A stretch of DNA of 43,055 nt from an uncultured Verrucomicrobiales bacterium (GCA_937922595.1 CALAIY010000046.1:1-43055); one strand, 5' to 3'; shown: positions 18,252 to 26,355, counted from the first letter of the stretch. Notes: generated by a model from the sequence alone, not told the origin. A program made the numbers and translations.

Positions 18252-19116
18252 GATGAGGTGCGGCGAGTGGGTGTCGAGTGACACGGTGGAAGTCTTTGAG
18301 GGCGGCGAGTGGGACAGGTTGGCGGAGTTTCGCGAAGCGGAAGATCTGAGCTGGGGTTTCTTTGATACCTTTTAGGGTACCTCGAATTCTTCCGCGCATT
18401 AATTGATCCAGAGTTTTATGAAGATACTGCGCGATCGCTAGGGGGAAAGCTCGAGCAGGATAGCGAAGGTAGGTGAAAAGTGCCTGATTGGCTAGGCTTG
18501 CTGCGGTGATTGCGGGAGAGTCGTGGTGAGTGAGATTCGCATCGTGGAAGATCGGAAGCCCCGGAAGGGTGAGGATGCGGCGGCCAGTGGCGTGGAGTCT
18601 CAGCGCGAGGTCGATTTCTTCCATTCCGTAGGCGCGAGGGAGTGCTATGTAGCCATCGGTGGCGAGGAATTGAGCGCGGTCGTAGATACAGCCACAGCCT
18701 TGGAATAGTGTGGTTTCGTGGGGGGTGTCGCCGCCGGGGAGGGGGGCGTCGTGGGCTGAATCTGGGTGGCGGATTTCGAGGGCGTAGAGGGCGTAATTAG
18801 GATGGGCGGCTATGGCTGTAGCGGCGCGGGCGAAGAAGTCTGGAGAAACGGGGTAGGAGTCGTCATCGAAACTGGCAACATAGGGCGAGGTGGCGGCGGC
18901 GAGGAGGCGGTTTCTCCCGCCGCCGGGACCGATTGTGGTTTTGGAGCGGAGGATCTTGCTGGCTTGGGGGATTGGGAATTTTTTGCCGCCATCGAGGTGG
19001 ACGATGATTTCGGAGGGTGGAGGGTCACATGCGGCGATGCGGGCGACGGTCGCTTGAGTCGCTTCCGCGCGGTCGTAGGCGGGAAGGATGGCGCTGATGG
19101 GGACGGGTGAGGTCAT
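18244..19116 (-). CDS. GT2-family glycosyltransferase
   Basis: This 290-residue GT-A enzyme starts VPISAILPAYDRAEATQATV, the nucleotide-binding opening of GT2. IIVHLDGG follows near residue 40, GGGRNRLLAAATSPYVASFDDDSYPV at 65-90 contains the metal-binding Asp cluster (84-86), and the acceptor-side GMEEIDLALRLHATGR takes the place of the usual ED-x-D motif. There are no clear membrane helices. Its stop and the next GT4 start overlap, and its own ATG overlaps the GT8 stop by 4 bases. It uses a nucleotide sugar with an inverting mechanism, as known for the family; which sugar is unknown. Confidence 0.92.
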   Translation of the reverse strand: MTSPVPISAILPAYDRAEATQATVARIAACDPPPSEIIVHLDGGKKFPIPQASKILRSKTTIGPGGGRNRLLAAATSPYVASFDDDSYPVSPDFFARAATAIAAHPNYALYALEIRHPDSAHDAPLPGGDTPHETTLFQGCGCIYDRAQFLATDGYIALPRAYGMEEIDLALRLHATGRRILTLPGLPIFHDANLTHHDSPAITAASLANQALFTYLRYPARAFPLAIAQYLHKTLDQLMRGRIRGTLKGIKETPAQIFRFAKLRQPVPLAALKDFHRVTRHPLAAPHHG

Positions 19117-19997
19117 GGCATGCCTTTGACGCGTGAGACTACTCCGGTGCGCATGGCGGTGATGAGGAGCTTGTCTTTAATCGCTTTTTTGTAGCCGATA
19201 GAACCGCCAGTAGAGCGGGCGGGAGTGGGAAGTTTTCCGGCGAGTGCGGTGCGGCGGAAGATTGGCCACCAGAGGTGGGCTTGGGGGTGGAGGATTTTGC
19301 CTAGGGTGTCCCAGGGCTTTGGGCGATCGACGAGGTGGAGGATGTTTCCGCGAGGAGTGAGAGGCCAGTTTTTGCGTTGGTTGGCGATTAGGTTGAAGTG
19401 ATCGGGGAGGGGGGGGCAGTCGTGACCGAGGACGATGTTGATAGCGGTTTGGTCGTGGAAGCGGCTCTTTTGTGTTTTAATGAAATCGAGGCATTGAGCG
19501 GTGATTTCGTTTTTTTTCCAGGATTCTGAATCGATGAGCATGACGCCCGAATTGAAATAGTGCGCGTGCTTGGAGGTGGAGGAGGCTCGAAAGCATTGGT
19601 CGGCACAGGCTTCTGCGGGAGCTTCGGGAACCATGGCGGCGGGGTGCCCGGATAGGTCGAAGCGGATCAATTCTGCGAGGTCGGTTCCGACGAGTGTGTC
19701 TGTATCTAGATAGATAAAGCGTTTTGCGGGGATTGCGGCGGGGGCGAGGAGGCGAAAGTAGGGGGCGATGCTGGTGCCTGCCATGCGCTTGAATCCTTTG
19801 AGTGGGGCGGGGTCTACCGTGAGCGTCGAAATGGGGGTGGTTCCGATGGTTTTTTTGAGTAGAGCGATGTCATCGGATTCGATATCATCGGTGAGGAGAT
19901 GGATGCGGAGATCTTGCGTCGCTTCAGATGCGGTGAGGAGGCAGGTGTGGAGCGCAGGAAGGCCACGGCGATCGGAGCAGACGACGAGATCGGTCAT
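19113..19997 (-). CDS. GT8-family glycosyltransferase
   Basis: The start is placed at the ATG at 19997 (MTDLVVCSDRRGLPALHTCL), which overlaps the stop of the upstream GT4 gene as ATGA; a longer in-frame version would begin inside that gene. The 294-residue product has the GT8 hallmarks: the DxD motif in FIYLDTDTLVG (Asp98 and Asp100), APYFRLLAPAAIP just before it, HYFNSGVMLIDSESWKK and FHDQTAINIVLGHD, and HLVDRPKPWD near the end. This is a retaining enzyme family of galactosyl- and glucosyltransferases that includes the lipopolysaccharide WaaJ/WaaO type. It is one of at least six intact transferases in this unit. Confidence 0.92.
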   Translation of the reverse strand: MTDLVVCSDRRGLPALHTCLLTASEATQDLRIHLLTDDIESDDIALLKKTIGTTPISTLTVDPAPLKGFKRMAGTSIAPYFRLLAPAAIPAKRFIYLDTDTLVGTDLAELIRFDLSGHPAAMVPEAPAEACADQCFRASSTSKHAHYFNSGVMLIDSESWKKNEITAQCLDFIKTQKSRFHDQTAINIVLGHDCPPLPDHFNLIANQRKNWPLTPRGNILHLVDRPKPWDTLGKILHPQAHLWWPIFRRTALAGKLPTPARSTGGSIGYKKAIKDKLLITAMRTGVVSRVKGMP

Positions 19998-21196
19998 GAT
20001 GCGAGTGCTTCCTGATAGAGCTGCTTGTAGGTGGCAGCGGCGTCTTCGACGGAGAATTTTGTGCGCACCCATTGGGCCGCTGCTTCGCCCATTGTGGATC
20101 GCTTTGATGTATCTTCGAGTAGGGAGATTACGGATGCTGCGAGGTGGGCGATGTCTCCGCTGGGGGATAGGATGCCGGTGATGCCGGGATTGAGTGTTTC
20201 GGAGAGTCCTCCGGCGTCGAAGGCGGCGACTGGAGTGCCGCAGGCTTGTGCTTCGACTGATACTTGGCCGAAGGTTTCAATGCGGGATGTGACGCAGAAT
20301 AGGTCCATTGCGCTGTAGGCGGTGGCGAGGTCTGCTGGATTTGAGAGGACGCCAGCGTGGTGGAGAGTTGTTCCTTGAGGCGCGGGGGGTAGGGCGTGGT
20401 GATCGCCAAAAAGAAGGATTTGAAGGCCGGGGATTTTTTTGGCGATTTCGCCAGCGACTTTTAGGAAGAGTGGGAGCCGCTTATTTTCATCGGAGAGTGC
20501 GGCACTGCCGAAGCCGATGACTGGTAGGTCTGCGCTGAGATTGAATCGCTTGCGTGCGGCCATCGGGTCGCTGCGGACGAATGCGGTGGGTTCAAATGCG
20601 GGGTGGATGGTTTCGAAGCGGGTATCTTGGTGAAACGCTTGTGAGCGGCGTGCGTAACTTGTGGTCCACTTACTATTTCCCACGACGGTGATCCGTCGGC
20701 CTTCGAAGCTGTGGCGTTTGCGGGCGAGCTCGCGTGCCGGAAGCGGGATGGTATTTCCGAAGGGGTGGCGCACGATAGGGCAGTGGGTGCAGCCGTGGGC
20801 GAAACCTTCGCATCCAGTATGAAGGTGGCAGCCTCCGGTGAAGATTCCGAAGTCGTGCGGCGTGATGAAGATAGGAATTTCTTTTGGAAGGGAGGCGGTG
20901 AAGCTAGGGAGGTCGAGCCAGCGTGAGATCCAGTGCAGGTGGACGATATCGGGCATCTGACCAGATAGGTCAGAAATTGGGGTCTTAAAGGTGCCCTGGA
21001 GTGGAGAAAAGACGTTTGGCTGTGAATCGGTGAGCCACGTTTCGAAACGTCGGAGTAATTTTTCAGGGACTCTAACAGGAGCGGTGCGGGTGACAGCGCT
21101 GCTTCCCACGCCCTGTTCGCAGAGCGCTAGATGGAGGCGTGCCATGGCGTGAAATGCTCCGCCGCGGTTGTTGGTATTTAGGTGGAGGACTTTCAA
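19994..21196 (-). CDS. GT4-family glycosyltransferase with Cys-rich insertion
   Basis: This 400-residue GT-B enzyme starts MKVLHLNTNNRGGAFHAMAR. The acceptor half has IVHLHWISRWLDLPSF, ITPHDFGIFTGGCHL and a cysteine-rich patch (CHLHTGCEGFAHGCTHCP, residues about 127-144) known from WcaC-like and related colanic-acid-type transferases; it may hold a metal. The donor half is intact, with VIGFGSAALSDENKRLP and RIETFGQVSVEAQACGTP. The partial GT4 at 1-1143 shares the HLHW and HD-x-x-x-x-x-G layout without the cysteines. It is separated from the aminotransferase by 21 bases and its stop overlaps the GT8 start. Confidence 0.92.
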   Translation of the reverse strand: MKVLHLNTNNRGGAFHAMARLHLALCEQGVGSSAVTRTAPVRVPEKLLRRFETWLTDSQPNVFSPLQGTFKTPISDLSGQMPDIVHLHWISRWLDLPSFTASLPKEIPIFITPHDFGIFTGGCHLHTGCEGFAHGCTHCPIVRHPFGNTIPLPARELARKRHSFEGRRITVVGNSKWTTSYARRSQAFHQDTRFETIHPAFEPTAFVRSDPMAARKRFNLSADLPVIGFGSAALSDENKRLPLFLKVAGEIAKKIPGLQILLFGDHHALPPAPQGTTLHHAGVLSNPADLATAYSAMDLFCVTSRIETFGQVSVEAQACGTPVAAFDAGGLSETLNPGITGILSPSGDIAHLAASVISLLEDTSKRSTMGEAAAQWVRTKFSVEDAAATYKQLYQEALAS

Positions 21197-21217
21197 TCCC
21201 GAAGGCTGGGGGGAGGA

Positions 21218-22402
21218 CTAGGAAGAAAAACCACGGATGGCGGCGATGACTTCGTCGCGCTGCGCAGGGGAGAGCTCGGGATAGGCGGGGATACTTACGA
21301 CTTCGCGAGCGAGTGTATCGGAGACAGGGCAGTTGCTGAGGCTTGCTTCGGGGAGGTCGCGGAAGCAGGGCTGGCGATGCATTGGGATTGGGTAGTAAAC
21401 TTCGTGGCCGATTTCGGCGGTTTTTAGGTGTTCGCGGAAGTTATCGCGTTGGCCGTCTAGAATGCGGAGGGTGTATTGATTCCAGATGTGGGTGTTGTGC
21501 CCGTAGGCGACTGGAAGGACGGCGCGAGCGCCTTCGGATTTAAGTTTCGCGTTTTGTGAAACTGGGCAGGCGCAGTCGCTTTCATTGGCTACGGTGATGC
21601 CATCGATTGTGGAGAGGGCATCGGTGTAGGCGGTGGCGTTTGCGGAGCGGGCGGCACTGTAACTTGGGTAATGGGCTAACTTGATGCGAAGGAGGGCGGC
21701 TTGGAGGGCGTCGAGGCGGAAGTTACCTCCGACGAAGTCGTGAAGGTAGCGTATTTTGGAGCCGTGGTTGCGGGCGGCGCGGGCGGTTTCGGCGAGTTCG
21801 CTGTCGTTGGTGACGAGAAGACCGGCGTCGCCCAGGGCTCCGAGGTTTTTGCTGGGGAAGAAGCTATAGGTGCCGAATTCGCCGAGAGTGCCGCAAGATT
21901 TTCCGTGATATTTTGCGCCGAAGGCTTGGGCGGTATCTTCGATGATGGAGAGTCCATGTTTCTTTGCGAGCGCTTGAAGGGCGTACATTTCTGCGCTTTG
22001 GCCGAAGAGGTGGACGGGAATGATTGCTTTTGTTTTCTCGGTGATTTTTTCTCTGGTAGAGGCGACATCGAGATTGAAGCAGACGGGGCAGACATCGGCG
22101 AAAACGGGTGTGGCTCCGACGCGTGAGATGGCTCCAGCGGTGGCGAAGAAGGTGAAGGATGGGCAGATAACTTCATCTCCGTGGCCGATGCCGAGAGCGA
22201 TGAGCGCAACAACGAGGGCGTCGGTGCCTGAGGAGACTCCAATGGCATGCTTGGCGCCGAGGAAAGCGGCACACTCTTCCTCGAAGGCGGTGACTTCGCC
22301 TCCGAGAATGAAGTGGCCGGAGTGAAGGACGCGATCAAAGGCGGCATTAAGCTCGGCTTTGAGGGGAAGGTTTTGGGCGTTGGTATCGAGAAGTGGGACC
22401 AC
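21218..22402 (-). CDS. DegT/DnrJ/EryC1-family sugar aminotransferase
   Basis: This 394-residue PLP enzyme starts MVPLLDTNAQNLPLKAEL. The fold-type-I marks are GVSSGTDALVVALIAL at 55-70, the Asp/Gln that contact the pyridine ring and phosphate (IIEDTAQAFGA, Asp156 and Gln159) and the Schiff-base lysine Lys185 in YSFFPSKNLGALGDAG, followed by NHGSKIRYLHDFVGGNFRLDALQ. The C-terminal block HIWNQYTLRI and YYPIPMHRQPCF match the WecE/PglE/WlbE type. It aminates a nucleotide keto-sugar, so the glycan probably contains an amino-deoxy sugar. No dehydratase or epimerase gene is next to it, so its keto-sugar must be made elsewhere. It follows the PEP-CTERM gene after 20 bases. Confidence 0.94.
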   Translation of the reverse strand: MVPLLDTNAQNLPLKAELNAAFDRVLHSGHFILGGEVTAFEEECAAFLGAKHAIGVSSGTDALVVALIALGIGHGDEVICPSFTFFATAGAISRVGATPVFADVCPVCFNLDVASTREKITEKTKAIIPVHLFGQSAEMYALQALAKKHGLSIIEDTAQAFGAKYHGKSCGTLGEFGTYSFFPSKNLGALGDAGLLVTNDSELAETARAARNHGSKIRYLHDFVGGNFRLDALQAALLRIKLAHYPSYSAARSANATAYTDALSTIDGITVANESDCACPVSQNAKLKSEGARAVLPVAYGHNTHIWNQYTLRILDGQRDNFREHLKTAEIGHEVYYPIPMHRQPCFRDLPEASLSNCPVSDTLAREVVSIPAYPELSPAQRDEVIAAIRGFSS

Positions 22403-22422
22403 GAGGAGAGGAGTGTTCAGTT

Positions 22423-23115
22423 TTAAGGCCTTCTGCGGATGCTAATGCATCCTATTGTCGCTGCGAGTAATAGTGTGGCAGCGGAGGGCTCGGGGACGGA
22501 GGTGCTGAGGGTGAGGCTGGGGAGGAAGTCGAGAGTGGTGTCGTATTCTTCACCGACGGTGACGTCTACGAGCGCTCCGCTTCCAATCGGTGGGGCTGGA
22601 TTAGGGATGGTGCTCATGTTGTTCGAATTGGCGAGGCTTCCGGTGCCGTCGTCATTAAGCGTGAGGATCGGAGGGTGATAGCGGCCGGGGGCTTGATTCA
22701 ATTCGCGGGCGTTGAAGGTGAAGACGGTGCCGGTGCCTGCAAGATCGCTTACTTGAAGGCCATCGCTGAGATCTGCGGTAGGGCTGATCGAGAAATTGAC
22801 TGTAGCGTCTGGCGACATGCTGTAGAAGCTGTTTCCTGGAAGGGTGCGGCTGAGGGCAAAGGCGGGGAAGCCGGAAGGCGTGGGATCGGGGAGACTTCCG
22901 AAGACTTGGTAGTCGACGCCATCGAGCGTGGGGTTGTTATAAAGTGCGCCTGCGACGAGTGGATCGGCAACGGTGATTTCGATCTGAAAACTGTTTATCG
23001 TGTTATAGACGCTGGTGATTCCGATGTCGGTGCTGGAGAGGGTGATGACGAAGGCCGCTTCGGCTTGAGTGCCGAGAAGCAGAGCGGCGGCGGAGAGGGC
23101 GGTTTTAGCGTTCAT
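22423..23115 (-). CDS. Secreted PEP-CTERM sorting-domain protein
   Basis: This 230-residue protein has a Sec signal peptide (MNAKTALSAAALLLGTQAEA, cut near residue 20), a Ser/Thr/Asn-rich beta-like middle with no catalytic motif that I recognise, and a C-terminal sorting tag: VPEPS at about 208-212, a hydrophobic helix (AATLLLAATIGCIS) and a closing RRR. That is the PEP-CTERM layout cut by exosortases, and the exosortase at 7517-9163 is the evident partner. The middle (SFQIEITVADPL, GVDYQVFGS, TGTVFTFNAREL) resembles the cohesin-like or filament-type secreted proteins of this class. It heads the minus-strand run of glycan genes, so it may be co-expressed with them. Confidence 0.9.
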   Translation of the reverse strand: MNAKTALSAAALLLGTQAEAAFVITLSSTDIGITSVYNTINSFQIEITVADPLVAGALYNNPTLDGVDYQVFGSLPDPTPSGFPAFALSRTLPGNSFYSMSPDATVNFSISPTADLSDGLQVSDLAGTGTVFTFNARELNQAPGRYHPPILTLNDDGTGSLANSNNMSTIPNPAPPIGSGALVDVTVGEEYDTTLDFLPSLTLSTSVPEPSAATLLLAATIGCISIRRRP

Positions 23116-23238
23116 ACTGGCTGGCGTTTTTTTTGGTTAGGTGGTGTCACCTTGGGGGAAATCAGAATTCTTGAGAAGCTGCCGCCCCTGGTCGGTCGCC
23201 AAAACGGGGGCGAGACCTTCTTTTTGGAGGTTTGGGCT

Positions 23239-23252
23239 TTCGAATATTCGAA
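23239..23252. promoter_or_regulatory. Perfect palindrome, possible operator for the PEP-CTERM/glycan operon
   Basis: TTCGAATATTCGAA is a perfect 14-base inverted repeat about 125 bases upstream of the PEP-CTERM start, inside an AT-rich patch. The octamer ATATTCGA also occurs twice in tandem here on the minus strand. On that strand a TATATT-like box (23264-23269) lies just upstream of it, so a bound repressor could block transcription. No regulator gene is known for it; the call rests on sequence symmetry and position. Confidence 0.35.
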
Positions 23253-23526
23253 TATCCAAAAATATACGTAAATATTAGAAAAGTCCACGGGAGATTGTGG
23301 TGGAGGTTCCTGAAGTTTGAGAGGCCTCAATTCGGAAAAAAGCGGGACATTCCGTGAGAGGGGGTGGCCGTCGTGCCAAAACGTTTTTTCCCGGAGCTTC
23401 GCAGAATACTCGTTCAGGAGTGTTGTTGTTGCCCGTGGGGAGGGAGCAAAGGTGTGTCCTTCATCGGACGTTGGCTTAATGATGCCAGAAGTCTGATGGT
23501 GTTGTCGTAATGAGCTTCTGTCTGAG

Positions 23527-23549
23527 AAAAAACTTTTTAGAGTAAGTTT
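23527..23549 (-). terminator. Weak hairpin with U-run after the SixA-like gene
   Basis: On the minus strand, eight bases after the phosphatase stop codon, AAACTT pairs with AAGTTT around an 8-base loop and is followed by a T-run. The stem is short and AT-rich, so termination would be leaky. It would separate the SixA/DUF3616 unit from the PEP-CTERM/glycan operon. Confidence 0.35.
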
Positions 23550-23557
23550 GATCGAGT

Positions 23558-24046
23558 TCAGAGTATGGTTCGCGTGATTTCCGGGGTGCAAGTGTGTTGG
23601 TCTAATGTTGCCCAAGATTCGGCGAGGACCTGGAAGGAAACTATTGTTCCTGGGGAAAAAGGCGGGAGGGCATCATCGGTTGATAGGGAATGTGCGAGGA
23701 GAGAGATACCGGGGTTGTGGCCTACGATTAGGAGATGTGTTTTCGCAGTGGCTGCGATGCGAGCTTCGGCGAGGATGCGTTGGGGCGGAGCTTCGTAGAT
23801 GTCTGGTGCTGGGTAGATGGCGGACTCGGGGAGGCCGAATGCGGCTTGGAGGATGCTGGCGGTCTGGTAAGTGCGGAGTGCTGGGCTGGAGATGGTGTAG
23901 TCTGGAGGTGGGAGGATTTTGGCGAGGTCTGCTGCGAGCTCGGTGAATGCTTTCCGGCCTCGTGGTGTGAGGGGGCGGTCGAAGTCCGCCACGGGTGGAT
24001 GGCCGGGATTGGAGGCTTCCGCGTGACGAATAAGGGTGAGGCGCAT
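23558..24046 (-). CDS. SixA-like histidine phosphatase
   Basis: This 162-residue protein belongs to the RHG histidine-phosphatase superfamily. It starts MRLTLIRHAEAS with the phosphate-accepting His8 after Arg7, has Arg58 in SSPALRTYQTA and the second catalytic His110 in LLIVGHNPGIS. Length and motif spacing match SixA, which removes phosphate from histidine phosphotransfer domains, but related small proteins act on other phosphoesters. Eighteen bases separate it from the upstream DUF3616-like gene and the two are probably co-transcribed. No histidine kinase or phosphotransfer protein is nearby, so the substrate is open. Confidence 0.9.
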   Translation of the reverse strand: MRLTLIRHAEASNPGHPPVADFDRPLTPRGRKAFTELAADLAKILPPPDYTISSPALRTYQTASILQAAFGLPESAIYPAPDIYEAPPQRILAEARIAATAKTHLLIVGHNPGISLLAHSLSTDDALPPFSPGTIVSFQVLAESWATLDQHTCTPEITRTIL

Positions 24047-24064
24047 TGGGTATTGGAGAGGGAG

Positions 24065-25036
24065 CTAGCGCGATCCTCTGAGGCGGAAGGTGCGGGCTCC
24101 GCCTCCGGCTACTGAATCGTAAAGGATCGCGAAGGTGAATTCAGTGGAGTTTTCATCGAGAAGGATGATGGATTCTGCTTTTCCTCCAGTTTTTGACTTT
24201 GAGACAGGAATTGGCGTGGTTGTTGCGTTTGGGCTGCCTGGTTTCCAGAGTGTGACGAATGTGCTGCTTTTTTTTCCGCTGAGAAGGATGAGGAGATGCC
24301 CGTCGGAGAGGGTTTCGAGCGCTCGAATGCCGTTGGCTGGGTGGGCAGGAATGCGATGGAGCTTTGGAGATTCCGGGGTGCCGTTGAAGAGGGTGGAGGA
24401 TGAGATTTCGAGGATGAGGACTTCTCGATTCAAGTGGGGGCGGCGGAAGCCAAAGTAGAGGGTGTCTTTGATGGCGGTGAGGCCTTCGATATTGAGCCCA
24501 TCGGCTTGGAGTGGTTTACCGAATGCGGAGCGAAGCTCGGGTATTTTTAGGAGGTGGGGAGTGAGGCTGGTGACGGATTTCTCAATGATCTGATTGTCTG
24601 AAGAAAGCTTGAAACGGAAAACGTGCTCGCGTGATGGGGCGCGATTGGCGAGTCTTTTGGTGACACCATGTGAGCCGGTTGCATAAAACCAGCCATCTGG
24701 CGAGACTGCTGTGGCTTCGAGGTCTGCTTCTTTACTGCCGGATAGAAGGGGGGTGTTTTCGGTGATTGTAGCGTTCGAATTATCGAAACTGAGAATTTGA
24801 ACGTCAGAATCTTCGTCTGAGACAAGAATTCCAGTATTTCCGAATTTTGTGATACTGCTGATTTCTTCATCGTGGGCAACCTTCCCGGATAGCACAAAAT
24901 GAGTGTCGATTTCAGACAGATTGAAGGGTTCCGCGAGACATGAAGCGTTGCCGAATATTAGGAGAATCGTATAAAAAATGCGAAAATATGCCAAAATTGG
25001 CAAAGACAACTTGAAAGATGGTGAATTTTCCGTCAC
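24065..25036 (-). CDS. DUF3616-like secreted protein
   Basis: I start this gene at GTG 25036 (VTENSPSFKLSLP), giving 323 residues. An in-frame ATG at 25108 lies inside a hairpin and upstream of the best minus-strand promoter, so it is unlikely. A hydrophobic segment (LPILAYFRIFYTILLIFG) ending in CLAEPF near residue 36 looks like a signal peptide. The mature part resembles a beta-propeller of the DUF3616 type: KEADLEATAVSPDGWFYATG, then LNIEGLTAIKDTLYFGFRRP and GIRALETLSDGHLLILLSG. Family members have no settled function; a link to secreted enzymes or surface proteins is only inferred. The exact start is uncertain. Confidence 0.75.
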   Translation of the reverse strand: MTENSPSFKLSLPILAYFRIFYTILLIFGNASCLAEPFNLSEIDTHFVLSGKVAHDEEISSITKFGNTGILVSDEDSDVQILSFDNSNATITENTPLLSGSKEADLEATAVSPDGWFYATGSHGVTKRLANRAPSREHVFRFKLSSDNQIIEKSVTSLTPHLLKIPELRSAFGKPLQADGLNIEGLTAIKDTLYFGFRRPHLNREVLILEISSSTLFNGTPESPKLHRIPAHPANGIRALETLSDGHLLILLSGKKSSTFVTLWKPGSPNATTTPIPVSKSKTGGKAESIILLDENSTEFTFAILYDSVAGGGARTFRLRGSR

Positions 25037-25054
25037 TCTGTAAGTATTGCAGCT

Positions 25055-25083
25055 GTCTAACCTAGGAGGCAGAGGCTTTTCAA
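25055..25083 (-). promoter_or_regulatory. Candidate sigma-70-type promoter for the DUF3616-like gene
   Basis: On the minus strand TTGAAA (25083-25078) is followed after 17 bases by TTAGAC (25060-25055). The implied transcript start near 25047 leaves a leader of about 11 bases before the GTG at 25036. The -10 box is imperfect, so this is a moderate call, but it supports the short gene start. Confidence 0.4.
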
Positions 25084-25093
25084 CCCCACCCCT

Positions 25094-25140
25094 GAGAGCA
25101 TTGGACATCCACTTCGGATGCCCAATGCTCTCTTTCTTTT
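25094..25140 (+). terminator. Strong hairpin with U-rich tail pointing against the flanking genes
   Basis: GAGAGCATTGG (25094-25104) pairs perfectly with CCAATGCTCTC (25122-25132), and CATCC/GGATG continues the stem inside across one A-C mismatch, closing on a 5-base loop. TTTCTTTT follows on the plus strand. This is the layout of an intrinsic terminator for plus-strand transcription, yet all genes nearby are on the minus strand. It could end an unannotated plus-strand RNA or block antisense reading. Confidence 0.65.
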
Positions 25141-25245
25141 GGGGAAGGTGCTAGGAGGCATTGAGTGAGACATGGGGAACCGATGAGGCGTTCAAAGAAA
25201 AAATTTCGTCTTTGAAAGCGATGGTAAAGGTGGCGGATTGGCCAG

Positions 25246-26355
25246 CTAGGCTTTCCATTTCTGGTGGAGATCGGCATAGATTTGCGGAGAGATCTCGGAG
25301 GGTTTGATTTCGGAGCGACCGCCCCAGAACACATTTGTGTAGAGGAGTGGGATTCCGCAGGATTCGAGGTGGGCATCGATGGCGGCTTTGTGCTCCATGA
25401 TTTTGGCTTTTTCGGTGCCGTGGAGGACGCCCATGACGTTGACGTTGCCGAATTGAGGGCCGCCTTCGCGCCAGTAGCAGTGGGTGAGGATGTAGTGGCG
25501 GCCGATTTCGCTTCCGGCGCGCTCCTCCATGCCTACGGGAACTTGCCAGTGGAAGAGACCATTGAATCGGGTGACGCGTTTTCCGGTGTCGGAAGGTTTT
25601 ACGTGCTCGAGGAAAGTGGAAAAACGGCCGATGACTTTCTTTTTATTGAGTGCTTCTGCGATTTCACAGAAGCGGTCATGAGAGGTTCCAGCGATTTTGG
25701 CGCGTCCTTCCCACGGATTTTCACCAATTTCATCGGGGGTGAATTCGGCTTTGAGGGCGAGGAGGACGTTCCATTCTTCGGTATTGAGGTCGACGACGGT
25801 CGTAGTCATCATCCGGCCGGGTTCTTCGGATTTGGCTCCGACTTCGAGTGATTTTCGGCGAACATGGCCGACGCCGAGGGTGAAGATGCCTTTGGCGGGC
25901 ATGAGGAGGTATTCATCAGCGCCCACTTTGTTTTTGAGGAGTGTGGCGTGTTCATCGAGTGATTCGCCTTGGGGGACTTTGAGGGTGGTCCAAAGTTTGT
26001 ATTCGCCGCCGGTGAGGTCGCGGTCGGTGGAGCGGGTGACGACGTGGCCGGAGAATGGATCTTCTTTGAACATGTATTCAAAGGCGGCGTCGAGCTTGTC
26101 TGGATCGATTTTCCAGGCGACGAGGGCTCCATGGGCGAGTTTGGTGGCGAGGAGGGTCTGGCGAACGCGGCGGATGACACCGGCTTCGAGCATGGCACGA
26201 ATGCGGGTGGTGACGGTTTCCAGTGGAAGACCGCTTTGCTTGGCGATGTCTTGAAATGGAGTGCGGGTGAATCCGGAGATTTTGTCTTCGGAGACGGAGA
26301 GGATTTGAGAATTGATTTCGTCGTCGTGCTCGACGGGAATGGTTGGGGTGCTCAT
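25246..26355 (-). CDS. Two-domain Lrp/AsnC-type protein, siroheme-decarboxylase-like
   Basis: This 369-residue protein consists of two related halves. The first has an AsnC-type helix-turn-helix (residues 12-65; FQDIAKQSGLPLETVTTRIRAM) and a ligand-binding-type domain. The second (about 185-350) repeats the plan, with KIAGTSHDRFCEIAEALNKK in the helix-turn-helix place and NGLFHWQVP, ILTHCYWRE and VMGVLHGT, a pattern typical of siroheme decarboxylase subunits (AhbA/AhbB, NirD/NirL). Fused NirDL proteins have about this size. Those enzymes decarboxylate siroheme on the way to heme or heme d1; no other heme gene lies in the window, so a regulatory role cannot be ruled out. The start overlaps the hisH stop by 4 bases. 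Confidence 0.8.
   Translation of the reverse strand: MSTPTIPVEHDDEINSQILSVSEDKISGFTRTPFQDIAKQSGLPLETVTTRIRAMLEAGVIRRVRQTLLATKLAHGALVAWKIDPDKLDAAFEYMFKEDPFSGHVVTRSTDRDLTGGEYKLWTTLKVPQGESLDEHATLLKNKVGADEYLLMPAKGIFTLGVGHVRRKSLEVGAKSEEPGRMMTTTVVDLNTEEWNVLLALKAEFTPDEIGENPWEGRAKIAGTSHDRFCEIAEALNKKKVIGRFSTFLEHVKPSDTGKRVTRFNGLFHWQVPVGMEERAGSEIGRHYILTHCYWREGGPQFGNVNVMGVLHGTEKAKIMEHKAAIDAHLESCGIPLLYTNVFWGGRSEIKPSEISPQIYADLHQKWKA

Larger units (their letters stand above)
23116..23557. other. Gene-free interval upstream of the PEP-CTERM gene
   Basis: A 442-base gap between the SixA-like gene and the PEP-CTERM gene. A 167-codon frame crosses it on the minus strand, but it has no domain and overlaps the end of the SixA-like gene, so I do not call it. 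The stretch contains an AT-rich block (23236-23280), a perfect 14-base palindrome (23239-23252) and, nearer the gene, a GC-rich inverted repeat with arms CGCCCC at 23182-23187 and GGGGCG at 23206-23211 that would form a hairpin in the PEP-CTERM leader. It is the most likely site for the promoter of the glycan operon. Confidence 0.5.

Noticed and set aside
23112-23615. Minus-strand frame of 167 codons across the gap between the PEP-CTERM and SixA-like genes
   Set aside because: It overlaps the end of the phosphatase gene, has no domain or normal composition and covers the AT-rich promoter-like stretch.
25191-25216. TTCAAAGA/TCTTTGAA inverted repeat after the siroheme-decarboxylase-like gene
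   Set aside because: The stem is AT-rich, the T-run lies in the loop and none follows the stem, so it is not a convincing terminator.
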